Source: Enterobacter pseudoroggenkampii
GTDB taxonomy: Bacteria; Pseudomonadota; Gammaproteobacteria; Enterobacterales; Enterobacteriaceae
Direction: 5' to 3'
Assembly (NCBI RefSeq): GCF_026420145.1
Contig: NZ_JAPMLV010000005.1
Coordinates: 124,001 to 188,000 of the forward strand
Length of the DNA stretch: 64,000 bases
In this document: in pieces, positions 25,226-34,325 of the stretch
Layout of the letters: the number at the start of each line of letters is the position of its first letter
How positions within the stretch are numbered: position 1 is the stretch's first letter
Translations under genes and position numbers: made by a program
Notes under the pieces: generated by a model
Seen by the model: the letters and a program-made list of their open reading frames with translations, nothing else
Databases searched by the model: none
What the model was told of the DNA's origin: nothing

Positions 25226-26815
25226 TTATTTCTGATAGATTTTTGACAGATCCTGGAACAGATAGACCGGTTTCGGCTCTGCCTCCTGGGTGCCGCCGAA
25301 GCGCTTGTCCACCGCGACGGTCGCATTGGTGTAGGCAATCGGGTAGTACGTCATGTCGTTCGCCACGGTCTGCTGAATGTGCTTGTAGATATCGGCACGT
25401 TTCGCGGCGTCGGTTTCCACGGCGCCTTTATCCCACAGAGCATCAAACTGCGGATTTTTGTAGTGCGCGTAGTTATAGGCTTCGTTGCTCATGAACAGCG
25501 ATTTGTAACCGTCCGGCTCGGAGCCCATGATGTAGCCGCCCAGGTTCAGCTCCCACGCGGTGTTGTTCATATCGAGGCTGCGCTGGGACATGGCGTTGGA
25601 ATCCAGCGGCATCAGCTCCACGTTCACCCCAATCGCCTTCAGCGCCTGCTGAATATAGAGCGCCATGCTCTCCTGGGTTTTGTTGGTGTTCACATACGCC
25701 AGGCGCAGCTTGAGGTTGTCCGGCGCGCCGGACGCTTTAAGCAGCTCTTTGGCTTTTTGCAGATCGAATTTGTACTGTTCAACGTCATCCGTCTTGTAAA
25801 GCGTATCGGGCGTCAGGAACGAGGTCGCCGGTTTAGCGTAGTCCAGCGAGGTAAACGCGGTCTGGGTGAGCTCGTCTTTGTTGATGGCATACGCGATGGC
25901 CTGACGCAGCGCTTTGCTCTTCATCACCGGCACGTTCTGGTTGAACGTCATATAGGCCAGGCGGCCTTCCGGATAGACCACGAAGTCAAACTTACCGGTA
26001 TTTTTCAGGCGGTTTACATCCTGCGGGTCAACCATCTTGAGGTTGATTTCTCCGTTTTGCAGCGCCAGGTTGGCGGCGTTGCTGTCTTTGGCGAAACGGT
26101 AGGTAACCGAATCAAGCTTCGCTTTGCCGTTCCAGTAATCGTCAAAACGGGTCAGGGCGTAGTATTGTCCGGCGCGGTACTCTTTGAATTTGAACGGCCC
26201 GGAGCCGACCGGCGCATCGTTTTTGCTGCTCTTTTCCAGGTCACCTTCACCTGCGAACACGTGCTGCGGAATCGGGTAGATCTGTACCAGCGTGCCGGTA
26301 AAGGCGGCGCTAACCTGCGGTAAGGTGAACTTAACGGTGCGGTCGTCAACCTTGCTTACCTGTACCGGCTTATCGCCGTAGGTGAACATGCTGCGGAAGA
26401 AGCTGTGCTGTTTGGCATCCAGCAGCTTATTGAACGTAAAGACCACGTCGTCCGCCGTCAGCGGCTGTCCGTCCTGCCATTTGAGGTTGGGTTTTAACGT
26501 CAGGGTATAGCTCAGGTTGTCGGCGGAGGGCGTCAGGCTTTCCGCCAGGCCCCACTCGATCTTACCGTTGTTGAAGCTATAGAGCGGGGCATAGAGCGCC
26601 TGCATGATCGTTAACGTGGTACGGTCGCTGGCATAGAGCGGATTCACGGCTAACGGATCGCCGGAGGTAATACCGATAATCAGCGAACCGCCCTCTTTTG
26701 GTGCGTCGCTTTTTGCCGCTGAGGGCGTATTGGTCTCTTTATTTTTCGCATCATCACAGCCCGCCAGGCCTAACGCGAGCGAAACCACCACTGCCGATAA
26801 CAGAAGCTTGCGCAT
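25226..26815 (-). CDS. Lipid-anchored peptide-type substrate-binding protein (SBP_bac_5)
   Basis: This 529-residue binding protein has a lipoprotein signal (LALGLAGC, Cys20), so it is probably membrane-tethered. That differs from E. coli DppA, which is soluble. Family landmarks are the opening GGSLIIGITSGDPLAVNPLY, KPNLKWQDGQPLTADDVVFTF, NDAPVGSGPFKFKEYRAGQ and the lobe II segment MSNEAYNYAHYKNPQFDALW. The first gene of the operon, it has AAGGAG upstream of ATG 26815. The likely ligand is a peptide or small amine-peptide conjugate. Linkage to gss and yghU hints at glutathione-type compounds, without proof. Confidence 0.9.
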   Translation of the reverse strand: MRKLLLSAVVVSLALGLAGCDDAKNKETNTPSAAKSDAPKEGGSLIIGITSGDPLAVNPLYASDRTTLTIMQALYAPLYSFNNGKIEWGLAESLTPSADNLSYTLTLKPNLKWQDGQPLTADDVVFTFNKLLDAKQHSFFRSMFTYGDKPVQVSKVDDRTVKFTLPQVSAAFTGTLVQIYPIPQHVFAGEGDLEKSSKNDAPVGSGPFKFKEYRAGQYYALTRFDDYWNGKAKLDSVTYRFAKDSNAANLALQNGEINLKMVDPQDVNRLKNTGKFDFVVYPEGRLAYMTFNQNVPVMKSKALRQAIAYAINKDELTQTAFTSLDYAKPATSFLTPDTLYKTDDVEQYKFDLQKAKELLKASGAPDNLKLRLAYVNTNKTQESMALYIQQALKAIGVNVELMPLDSNAMSQRSLDMNNTAWELNLGGYIMGSEPDGYKSLFMSNEAYNYAHYKNPQFDALWDKGAVETDAAKRADIYKHIQQTVANDMTYYPIAYTNATVAVDKRFGGTQEAEPKPVYLFQDLSKIYQK

Positions 26816-27060
26816 CTCACTAACTCCTTGCCTTATAAAGTGTTTATTACTGCATCTTTTATTTATGTTGAAGCATCATATGCAGCTTTATCCGTTTACG
26901 CATTAATTATGAAAATGCGATTTTCGATTAAGCTAATGCCGGATTTGATATATATAAGCGCCGGAAGGAATAGCGGCAGATCGATTACGCTCAGTTCGTT
27001 AAACGCTTCACAAATCTCCTGCTACACTGCCTCAACACATCACTCAAAAGGCAGGCCAAC

Positions 27061-27927
27061 ATGTCAGACAACACGTATCAGCCACCAAAAGTGTGGGAAT
27101 GGAAAAAGAACAACGGCGGCGCGTTCGCCAACATCAACCGCCCCATTTCCGGCGCGACCCATGAGAAAGATCTTCCTGTCGGTTCGCACCCGCTGCAGCT
27201 CTACTCGCTGGGAACACCGAACGGCCAGAAAGTAACGATCATGCTCGAAGAGCTGCTGGCGCTGGGCGTGACGGGCGCGGAGTACGACGCGTGGTTGATC
27301 CGCATCGGCGAGGGCGATCAGTTCTCCAGCGGCTTCGTTGAGGTGAACCCGAACTCGAAAATACCGGCGCTTCGTGACCACTCCACGAACCCGCCAACGC
27401 GCGTATTTGAATCCGGCAATATTCTGCTCTATCTGGCGGAGAAGTTCGGCCACTTCCTGCCGAAAGATCCGGCGGGACGCACCGAGACGCTGAACTGGCT
27501 GTTCTGGCTGCAGGGCGCGGCGCCGTTCCTCGGCGGCGGTTTTGGCCACTTCTACAACTATGCTCCGGTGAAAATCGAGTACGCGATTGACCGCTTCACA
27601 ATGGAAGCCAAACGCCTGTTCGACGTGCTGGATAAACAGCTGGCGCGCGGCCGCTACGTGGCGGGTGAGGAGTACACCATCGCGGATATCGCTATCTGGC
27701 CATGGTTCGGCTGCGTAGCGCTGGGCAGCGTGTATAACGCCGCTGAGTTCCTCGACGCAGAAAAGTACACCAACGTGCAGCGCTGGGCGAAAGACGTGGC
27801 GAACCGCCATGCCGTTAAGCGCGGACGTATCGTTAACCGCACCAGCGGCGAGCTGAACGAGCAGCTCCACGAACGCCACGCGGCGAGCGACTTCGAGACC
27901 AATACAGAAGACAAACGTCAGGCGTGA
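27061..27927 (+). CDS. yghU: Glutathione transferase-like disulfide-bond reductase YghU
   Basis: This 288-residue cytoplasmic protein has a thioredoxin-fold domain after an N-terminal extension (about 50-130, LYSLGTPNGQKVTIMLEELL; VNPNSKIPAL; FESGNILLYLAEKFG) and an all-helical GST C-terminal domain. It matches E. coli YghU over its length, including the ending ASDFETNTEDKRQ. YghU binds two glutathione molecules and reduces disulfides. A 245-bp AT-rich gap separates it from the divergent ABC importer operon; no clear regulator site was found there. Confidence 0.96.
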   Translation: MSDNTYQPPKVWEWKKNNGGAFANINRPISGATHEKDLPVGSHPLQLYSLGTPNGQKVTIMLEELLALGVTGAEYDAWLIRIGEGDQFSSGFVEVNPNSKIPALRDHSTNPPTRVFESGNILLYLAEKFGHFLPKDPAGRTETLNWLFWLQGAAPFLGGGFGHFYNYAPVKIEYAIDRFTMEAKRLFDVLDKQLARGRYVAGEEYTIADIAIWPWFGCVALGSVYNAAEFLDAEKYTNVQRWAKDVANRHAVKRGRIVNRTSGELNEQLHERHAASDFETNTEDKRQA

Positions 27928-27933
27928 CGACTA

Positions 27934-27955
27934 GCCGGGCGGTTCGCCGCCCGGC
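27934..27955 (+). terminator. Hairpin after yghU
   Basis: GCCGGGCGG-ttcg-CCGCCCGGC is a perfect 9-bp stem with a stable UUCG loop, starting 6 bp after the yghU stop. A T-tract is lacking. Confidence 0.65.
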
Positions 27956-28085
27956 CACAGAGATCCTTGCTCAGGGCATGATTGGCCTAAAGGTTGAGCC
28001 GGCATTGCTGGCACTATCTGTGCGTTTTTCTCACCTCAGAGTGAGAAGCAACGTATCAACCGACAGCAGTCACAAAGGATCTGTT

Positions 28086-28418
28086 ATGAAACTTATTAAA
28101 ACAACGCTGGTTATCAGCGCCCTCATTTTTTCCACCTCGGGAATGGCCATCGACAAAACCGCCGCTGGCGCGGTAGCAGGCGCAGCCATTGGCGCGGCGA
28201 CGGGTAAAGATCTGAAATCGACCGTTGGCGGTGCCGTTGTTGGCGCAGGCACCGGTGCCATGTTCAAAAACGGCGACAAAGGTAAAGCCGCGCGTAAAGG
28301 TGGTGCGGTAGGTGCTGCCGTGGGCGCAGGTGCCGCAGCGGTTACCGGCAAGAGCGTGCTGAAAGGTGCAGCCGTTGGCGCGGGAACGGGCGCGCTGATT
28401 GGTGAAGCGACGCACTGA
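28086..28418 (+). CDS. Glycine-zipper exported protein, YmgG-like
   Basis: This 110-residue protein starts at ATG 28086 with AAAGGAT upstream. A signal peptide (LIKTTLVISALIFSTSGMA) precedes repeats rich in Gly and Ala: AAGAVAGAAIGAATGKD, GGAVVGAGTGAMF and KGGAVGAAVGAGAAAVTG. These are glycine-zipper membrane-associating motifs, and the layout resembles E. coli YmgG. It is probably an envelope protein of unknown role. A GC hairpin at 28429-28453 follows the stop. Confidence 0.8.
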   Translation: MKLIKTTLVISALIFSTSGMAIDKTAAGAVAGAAIGAATGKDLKSTVGGAVVGAGTGAMFKNGDKGKAARKGGAVGAAVGAGAAAVTGKSVLKGAAVGAGTGALIGEATH

Positions 28419-28537
28419 TAAACTTCGCCGGGCGTCGCAGCGCGTGCCCGGCCTCATGACTGTTCAGTAATAACTCCCTGCACCCAATCACGACTATTTG
28501 CCCTCAACTTATGGCCAGAAATGTCACCCGGAATACA

Positions 28538-28810
28538 TCAATGGTGATCGTCATACTGATGCTCAATCACCATCCCTTCCGCCACGCTCGCCACATGGCG
28601 TGCACGCGGATGATAGACCGGTGCAGGGGCGGCATACGTTGTTTGTGCAGGTGCAGGCGCAACGCTTACCGCCTCAGGAACCGTGGCTGACTGCGGAACA
28701 ATCACGACCTTATACCCGGCAGGGACATCGACCGTGACGCTCTGGGCCATCGCTGTATTGACCACGGCAAAACCTGCCAGGGCAGCAAATAAAATAATAC
28801 GGTTTTTCAT
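28538..28810 (-). CDS. Small exported protein, uncharacterised
   Basis: This 90-residue protein starts at ATG 28810 (MKNRIILFAALAGFAVVNTA) with a signal peptide cut after AMA. The mature part is short and proline/alanine-rich (VTVDVPAGYKVVIVPQSATV), ending in a histidine- and aspartate-rich tail (IEHQYDDHH) that could bind metal. I do not recognise a family. The ribosome site is weak (CCGGAAA), so the start is moderately sure. Confidence 0.65.
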   Translation of the reverse strand: MKNRIILFAALAGFAVVNTAMAQSVTVDVPAGYKVVIVPQSATVPEAVSVAPAPAQTTYAAPAPVYHPRARHVASVAEGMVIEHQYDDHH

Positions 28811-28967
28811 AAATTGAATTATTTCCGGTATCAAGAAGATAATTCATTATGTCGACTGAATCTTAAGACAATATTAATTTTCATGTTCTGGAATGTGCAG
28901 AAAATGCCAAATATATTGTTACAAGCAAATACTTTAATATTTAAAAAAATAGTGCCTTACGTTTTTT

Positions 28968-29002
28968 AAAAAGGCGGCAAGAAATACGCTTGCATGCCGC
29001 CT
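28968..29002 (-). terminator. Terminator after the 84-aa exported protein gene
   Basis: On the minus strand, AGGCGGCA pairs with TGCCGCCT, followed by TTTTTAAAAAACG. It lies 11 bp past the stop codon. From here to 28810 the DNA is AT-rich and without genes. Confidence 0.75.
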
Positions 29003-29013
29003 AACCTGTTATG

Positions 29014-29268
29014 TTAATACTTAACATCCCGCGCTTTTTGCCGTCCGGACTGTTTCATCTGGCGCTTGTCCTGGCGGCAGTCGTGATTACTCTGGTTATT
29101 GTTTGCCACGCAGGTCTGCTTCACCTGCCGTGACGCATCGCGGGTTTCCTGCCTGACATCACGCGCCACGCGCCGTTCCTGCGCCTGCTGGGTCGCACTG
29201 GCAAAAACCGAAAACAGCATCAGAAAAATGAAAGAGAGAACAGGGATGACAGATAACGATCTGTTCAT
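29014..29268 (-). CDS. Small basic exported protein, uncharacterised
   Basis: This 84-residue protein has a signal peptide (SVIPVLSFIFLMLFSVFASA) and a very basic, Arg/Gln/Lys-rich mature part (RRVARDVRQETRDASRQVKQ) with two Cys in TCVANNNQSNHDC that could form a disulfide. The start is ATG 29268 with GAGGTG upstream. No family recognised; possibly an envelope stress or acid-resistance type small protein. Confidence 0.7.
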   Translation of the reverse strand: MNRSLSVIPVLSFIFLMLFSVFASATQQAQERRVARDVRQETRDASRQVKQTCVANNNQSNHDCRQDKRQMKQSGRQKARDVKY

Positions 29269-29360
29269 AGCAACACCTCATAGAAGAGAGCCCAGAACGT
29301 CAGGGGGTTAGCAAAAGAATAGCAGTTTCAGCGCGAGCTGGAGAGGAAGACGTTAATAAT

Positions 29361-29385
29361 GCAAGGCCGCACAAGACGGCCTTGC
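29361..29385 (-). terminator. Hairpin downstream of chemoreceptor gene
   Basis: GCAAGGCCG and CGGCCTTGC form a perfect 9-bp stem 10 bp past the chemoreceptor stop. The following minus-strand bases ATTATT form a weak tail. Confidence 0.6.
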
Positions 29386-29394
29386 AACGCTGCG

Positions 29395-30942
29395 TTATGC
29401 CGTCAGGCGGAACTTCTGCACCGAGCGCTGAAGATCTTCGGTCTGGCGCTCCAGCGCCGCCGCCGCCGCGGAGACCTCCTCCACCAGCGAGGCGTTTTGC
29501 TGGGTAACGCCGTCCATCTGAGTAATGGCAACCCCGACCTGCGAAATGCCCTTGCTTTGCTCCTCAGAGGCAGAGGCAATTTGCTTCATAATGGTCGTCA
29601 CTTCCGTCACGTCACGCAAAATCGCATCCATGGTGGTGCCGGTGTCGCCCACCAGCTTCGCCCCCTGCTCCACGCGGGAAACGGAGTCGGTAATCAGCCC
29701 CTCAATCTCTTTGGCCGCGTTGGCGCTGCGGCTTGCCAGGTTGCGGACCTCACCTGCCACTACCGCGAAACCACGGCCCTGTTCGCCCGCGCGCGCCGCT
29801 TCAACCGCCGCATTGAGTGCCAGAATATTGGTCTGGAAGGCAATGCTGTTAATGACGTTGGTGATTTCAGCAATTTTCTTCGAGCTTTCCGAAATCCCGC
29901 TCATGGTGGTCACCACCTCTTCCACCAGCGAGCCGCCGCGGCTGGCAGTGGTAGAGGCCACATCGGCCAGCTGGCTTGCCTGACGCGCGCTTTCCGCGTT
30001 CAGCTTCACCGTGGCGGTCAGCTGTTCCATGCTGGCGGCCGTCTCTTCCAGTGCGGCCGCCTGCTCTTCGGTACGGGACGAGAGATCGTTGTTACCGCTG
30101 GAGATCTCCGTTGCGCCGCGCCAGATATTCTCACTGCCGGAGCGGATCGTGCTGACCGCTTCGCGCAGGCTGTCCTGCATGGCGCTCAGCAGCGGCACCA
30201 GCTGGCCCACGCAGTTGCGGCCGAACGGCTCAATGGGCTGGCTGAGATCGCCCTGGGCAATCTGGCGGAACTGCTGGCGAATGCGATCCAGCGGTTTGAC
30301 CAGCATCGCCACCAGGTAGCGGTCGGTAAAGAGCAGGATCAGCAGGCCGAGAATCGTGGCGACGATAATCACCGTGCGGGTCATGCTGGTCAGGCCGTCC
30401 ACCACCACGCGGGTGCTGTCGAGCGACTTCGCGGCAGCATTGTTGAACTCTTCAGCCGCCGCACCGAACGCGCGGCTCAGCGGTGGGGTGACGTTGTTGG
30501 CCTGCTGACGGTAGCCGTCCAGCGCGCCCAGCTTCGCCTGCTGCATTTGCGGCGTCACGCCCTGTTCAAGCAGCGCCTGCCAGGTGCCGATCACCCGGGA
30601 AGAGATCTGCTCATCCATCGGGCCTGGAGAGATCGCTTTCATCTCGGCCAGCTTCTTGCCCATGTTATCCAGCGCCTGCTGGGCAGAGGCCAAATCCGGC
30701 GTGCCGCCTGCGGCTTTAACTTCCATTGCGCGGCTCAGACGGGTCACAAAGCGGAAATACTGATCGTTACCCTGGCTGAGTACCGTCATCTGTTTAACCA
30801 GTTGGCGATCGACTTCATTGCCATCAGTCACGCGAGACAGGGACCAGGTGCTGTACAGCCCAACACCCGCCCACATTAAACAAAAGATCCCGAGGATCGC
30901 CAGCATGACGAAGCGGATCGTGAAATTACGGAGCATATTCAT
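29395..30942 (-). CDS. Methyl-accepting chemotaxis protein (Tar/Tsr topology)
   Basis: This 515-residue receptor has TM1 about 9-31, a periplasmic four-helix sensor (about 32-187), TM2 about 188-207, a HAMP domain and the cytoplasmic signalling rod. The conserved hairpin tip is [33 protein letters not shown] (written as two parts). It ends [10 protein letters not shown], so the CheR/CheB-tethering NWETF pentapeptide of Tar and Tsr is absent. The ligand is unknown. AAGGAAG precedes ATG 30942. It is monocistronic. Confidence 0.93.
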   Translation of the reverse strand: MNMLRNFTIRFVMLAILGIFCLMWAGVGLYSTWSLSRVTDGNEVDRQLVKQMTVLSQGNDQYFRFVTRLSRAMEVKAAGGTPDLASAQQALDNMGKKLAEMKAISPGPMDEQISSRVIGTWQALLEQGVTPQMQQAKLGALDGYRQQANNVTPPLSRAFGAAAEEFNNAAAKSLDSTRVVVDGLTSMTRTVIIVATILGLLILLFTDRYLVAMLVKPLDRIRQQFRQIAQGDLSQPIEPFGRNCVGQLVPLLSAMQDSLREAVSTIRSGSENIWRGATEISSGNNDLSSRTEEQAAALEETAASMEQLTATVKLNAESARQASQLADVASTTASRGGSLVEEVVTTMSGISESSKKIAEITNVINSIAFQTNILALNAAVEAARAGEQGRGFAVVAGEVRNLASRSANAAKEIEGLITDSVSRVEQGAKLVGDTGTTMDAILRDVTEVTTIMKQIASASEEQSKGISQVGVAITQMDGVTQQNASLVEEVSAAAAALERQTEDLQRSVQKFRLTA

Positions 30943-31161
30943 AAGTCTTCCTTGCCGTGAGGGTGAGTTCGCCCAGAGGCGAGTACTACTCTCGTTATCG
31001 GCAGGAACGAGGGAAATTATAACGTTTTGTGATCATTTTTAATTAGCGTGGCTTCACTGGTCGCACAGCCGCCGTTAACCATTATCTTCGCGCTTAGTGA
31101 TGTGATAAGTTCAGAATGAAAACGACGTTTCAAAAAATTATCGATAAGAAAAGGAGACATC

Positions 31162-32202
31162 ATGTCCTGGTACCCTGACGCTACCCGCTATGAACATATG
31201 CAGTACCGCTACTGTGGAAAGAGCGGTCTGCGCCTTCCTGCGCTGTCGCTGGGACTGTGGCACAGCTTCGGCCACGTTCAGCCTCTTGATGCCCAGCGCG
31301 CGCTGCTGCGCAAAGCCTTCGACCTCGGCATCACCCATTTCGATCTCGCCAATAACTACGGACCTCCGGCGGGTAGCGCGGAAGAGAATTTCGGCCGCCT
31401 GCTGCGTGAGGACTTCGCCGCGTACCGCGACGAGGTGATTATCTCCACCAAGGCGGGTTACGACATGTGGCCAGGGCCGTACGGCTCGGGCGGTTCCCGC
31501 AAATATCTGCTCGCCAGCCTCGACCAGAGCCTGAAGCGCCTGGGCGTCGAGTATGTGGATATTTTCTATTCCCACCGCGTGGATGAAAACACGCCGATGG
31601 AAGAGACGGCCTCTGCGCTGGCCCACGCCGTGCAGAGCGGCAAAGCGCTGTATGTGGGCATTTCCTCCTACTCAACCGGGCGCACGCAAAAAATGGCCGA
31701 GCTGCTGCGCGAGTGGAAGATCCCCCTGCTGATCCACCAGCCGTCCTATAACCTGCTCAACCGCTGGGTCGATAAGACCGGTTTGCTGGATGCGCTGGAA
31801 GCAAACGGTACGGGGTGTATCGCCTTTACCCCGCTGGCGCAGGGTTTGCTGACCGGAAAATACCTGAACGGTATTCCTGAAGATTCACGCATGCAGCGTG
31901 AAGGCAAGAAAGTCCGTGGTCTGAACGAAAAAATGCTGACCGAAGCCAACCTGAACAGCCTGCGTTTACTGAGTGAAATGGCGCAGGCGCGCGGTCAGAC
32001 CATGGCGCAGATGGCGCTAAGCTGGCTGCTGAAAGATGCGCGCGTGACGTCCGTGCTGATTGGCGCAAGCCGCCCGGAACAGCTGGAAGAGAATGTTCAG
32101 GCGCTGGAAAACCTGCGCTTTACGGAGGACGAACTCAAGCGGATTGACCAGCATGTTGCGGATGGGGAGTTGAATCTGTGGCAGGCGTCGTCGGATAAAT
32201 AG
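31162..32202 (+). CDS. gpr: L-glyceraldehyde 3-phosphate reductase (aldo/keto reductase)
   Basis: This 346-residue TIM-barrel NADPH-dependent reductase is highly similar to E. coli YghZ/Gpr, which detoxifies L-glyceraldehyde 3-phosphate and methylglyoxal. Visible landmarks are the catalytic Asp/Tyr in HFDLANNYGPP, the Lys in IISTKAGYDMWPGPYG, the His in DIFYSHRVDE and the NADP-binding RVTSVLIGASRPEQLEEN. AAGGAGA sits just before ATG 31162. Confidence 0.96.
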   Translation: MSWYPDATRYEHMQYRYCGKSGLRLPALSLGLWHSFGHVQPLDAQRALLRKAFDLGITHFDLANNYGPPAGSAEENFGRLLREDFAAYRDEVIISTKAGYDMWPGPYGSGGSRKYLLASLDQSLKRLGVEYVDIFYSHRVDENTPMEETASALAHAVQSGKALYVGISSYSTGRTQKMAELLREWKIPLLIHQPSYNLLNRWVDKTGLLDALEANGTGCIAFTPLAQGLLTGKYLNGIPEDSRMQREGKKVRGLNEKMLTEANLNSLRLLSEMAQARGQTMAQMALSWLLKDARVTSVLIGASRPEQLEENVQALENLRFTEDELKRIDQHVADGELNLWQASSDK

Positions 32203-32213
32203 TGCGGTCTGAT

Positions 32214-32292
32214 GCCCTCACCCCGGCCCTCTCCCACAGGGAGAGGGAGCTAACTCTTCCCTCTCCCTGTGGGAGAGGGTTAGGGTGAGGGG
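32214..32292. repeat. Paired GAGAGGG repeats (copies 2 and 3, head-to-head)
   Basis: One element at 32214-32249 (minus orientation) and one at 32257-32292 (plus orientation) face each other across 7 bp. They can form a large cruciform between convergent gpr and yqhA. Confidence 0.85.
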
Positions 32293-32295
32293 GAA

Positions 32296-32823
<528 letters not shown>

Positions 32824-32865
32824 TCAACGGCGCTGACTGTTTGCAATAACTCAACAGTACGTCAC

Positions 32866-33369
32866 TCAGACGTTGTCCGGGTTAACCTCGGGACGGGCGT
32901 ACTCCGGCCAGACAAGCGCCACCAGCTCAGGATAGGCTTCCAGACTGAACTCGCGAAAACACTGCCGCAAATTTAATACGTCCAGATCGGAATAAGAGAC
33001 CTTCTCGCCGTTAAGGCAGCGCTTTTTGATATTGTCATAATATTTATACACGGCTGAATTCAGGTCGCTACAGCGACGCTGCGCCTCAAACAGTCCGGGC
33101 GTATCATTAATTTCCGACATTTTCATGCGCTTAATTGTCGCGTGTAAAAAGTCGATATATTCGTGGTTCACCCGCCAGTACCAGACCGGCGTAACGGAGT
33201 TCATCAATACAGAGAAATGGTCTTCACCTTCCTCTTTTGTCATCAGTTCAGGTTGCGGGGGTTCACTGGTGTCTTTCGACACTTTCGTTTTATTGAACTC
33301 CTGCATCAATAAAAGAACACCAGCGGTCAGTAATAGTAATGTGATGACCGTAAAAAAGATGCTGTTCAT
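32866..33369 (-). CDS. N-terminally anchored hypothetical protein
   Basis: This 167-residue protein has one N-terminal span (FFTVITLLLLTAGVLLLMQE) and a soluble, mostly helical domain with VTPVWYWRVNHEYIDFLHAT and CSDLNSAVYKYYDNIKKRC. I do not recognise a family. It occupies the place where E. coli has yghA and diverges from a two-gene cytoplasmic unit at 33473-34325. Confidence 0.7.
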   Translation of the reverse strand: MNSIFFTVITLLLLTAGVLLLMQEFNKTKVSKDTSEPPQPELMTKEEGEDHFSVLMNSVTPVWYWRVNHEYIDFLHATIKRMKMSEINDTPGLFEAQRRCSDLNSAVYKYYDNIKKRCLNGEKVSYSDLDVLNLRQCFREFSLEAYPELVALVWPEYARPEVNPDNV

Positions 33370-33472
33370 GGGTAGGCTCCATTTTTTTTGATTTTAAATT
33401 TGCCTCATGATATTGTCAACGAATCTCACGCCTTTACCAACCCCACCCTGTTGAAATTAAAGGAAATTGAAA

Positions 33473-33877
33473 ATGCTGCCCGACTATCTCGTCCCGGCTA
33501 AGTACCACATCACGCCTGTGGAACAGCAACCGACGGAAGCAGAAAAAGAGGCCAGTTTCACTCAGGGGAAAAGAAAGCTCTCTGATTTCGAGCCCGATAT
33601 ATTAATTGGTGTTTCCCGAACTGGCAAATCCCGAAATATGTTGCTGGAAGAGCACGATCGCCATATAAAAGACCGCTTATTTCGCGCCATAAAAATTGAA
33701 GCCTTTGTCCACCTGCTGAATGACCTGCAGGCCGAGGGTGAAATAGATGCCCAGAAACTAAGTCAAATATTGGCCGAGAAAACCCAAGAAATTAATGAAG
33801 CAGGCAATGAAATTTGGCTTAACTTAATTACGCGCGAAAAAAACAACCCAATTTTTTATAGCCTGGGGGAGGATTAA
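33473..33877 (+). CDS. Hypothetical protein, first of a coupled pair
   Basis: This 134-residue cytoplasmic protein starts at ATG 33473 with AAAGGA at 33459-33464; a TTG two codons earlier is less likely. It has a charged N-terminus with an SRTGKSRNMLLEEHDRH segment and a long helical part (FVHLLNDLQAEGEIDAQKLS). No family recognised. The following gene begins 1 bp after its stop, so the two probably work together. Confidence 0.65.
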   Translation: MLPDYLVPAKYHITPVEQQPTEAEKEASFTQGKRKLSDFEPDILIGVSRTGKSRNMLLEEHDRHIKDRLFRAIKIEAFVHLLNDLQAEGEIDAQKLSQILAEKTQEINEAGNEIWLNLITREKNNPIFYSLGED

Positions 33878-33878
33878 C

Positions 33879-34325
33879 GTGAAGGAAGTTAAAAACAACG
33901 ACGTTTATTTGACTTTAGATGATAAGAAAAGTGATGAATTTATCTTAAAGCAAAATCTCGATGCGCTGCGAAACACAAAAAATGACGAGATGACGCGTAT
34001 TACCCAGGACCTGGTATCGATCCCGGCAACGCTGGTGCGGCTGAAATGGCAGAATCGCCGCGAAATTTATCCGCTACAGGTCAAAGAAGAAATTTATGGC
34101 GCCGTGATGAACGCCATCATGGAACAGCGGCCAGAGCTGAAAGAGAAGCTTCTGGGTCGCCTCGAGGCCAATTACCAGTATCTGCTTGCCAGAGAAATCG
34201 CCACCCTGCGCCTGACGCGCAAGCTGTCAGACGGTGAGTTCCGTACCTCAAACGTCACCTGCGTGGCGCTTGATGAAGACGCGCTGGCGTCTGGTGCCAG
34301 CGCCCCTTCCGAACCGCAACGCTAA
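33879..34325 (+). CDS. Hypothetical protein, second of a coupled pair
   Basis: This 148-residue cytoplasmic protein starts at GTG 33879 with GGGGGAGG at the end of the preceding gene. It is helical and charged (RNTKNDEMTRITQDLVSIPA; KLLGRLEANYQYLLAREIAT) with no recognised motif. Its stop overlaps the convergent chemoreceptor gene by 4 bp. Its codon use is richer in GC towards the end than at its start. Confidence 0.65.
   Translation: MKEVKNNDVYLTLDDKKSDEFILKQNLDALRNTKNDEMTRITQDLVSIPATLVRLKWQNRREIYPLQVKEEIYGAVMNAIMEQRPELKEKLLGRLEANYQYLLAREIATLRLTRKLSDGEFRTSNVTCVALDEDALASGASAPSEPQR

Noticed and set aside
29359..30879. 506-codon open frame opposite the chemoreceptor gene
   Set aside because: Antisense shadow with biased composition; the minus strand encodes a clear methyl-accepting protein.
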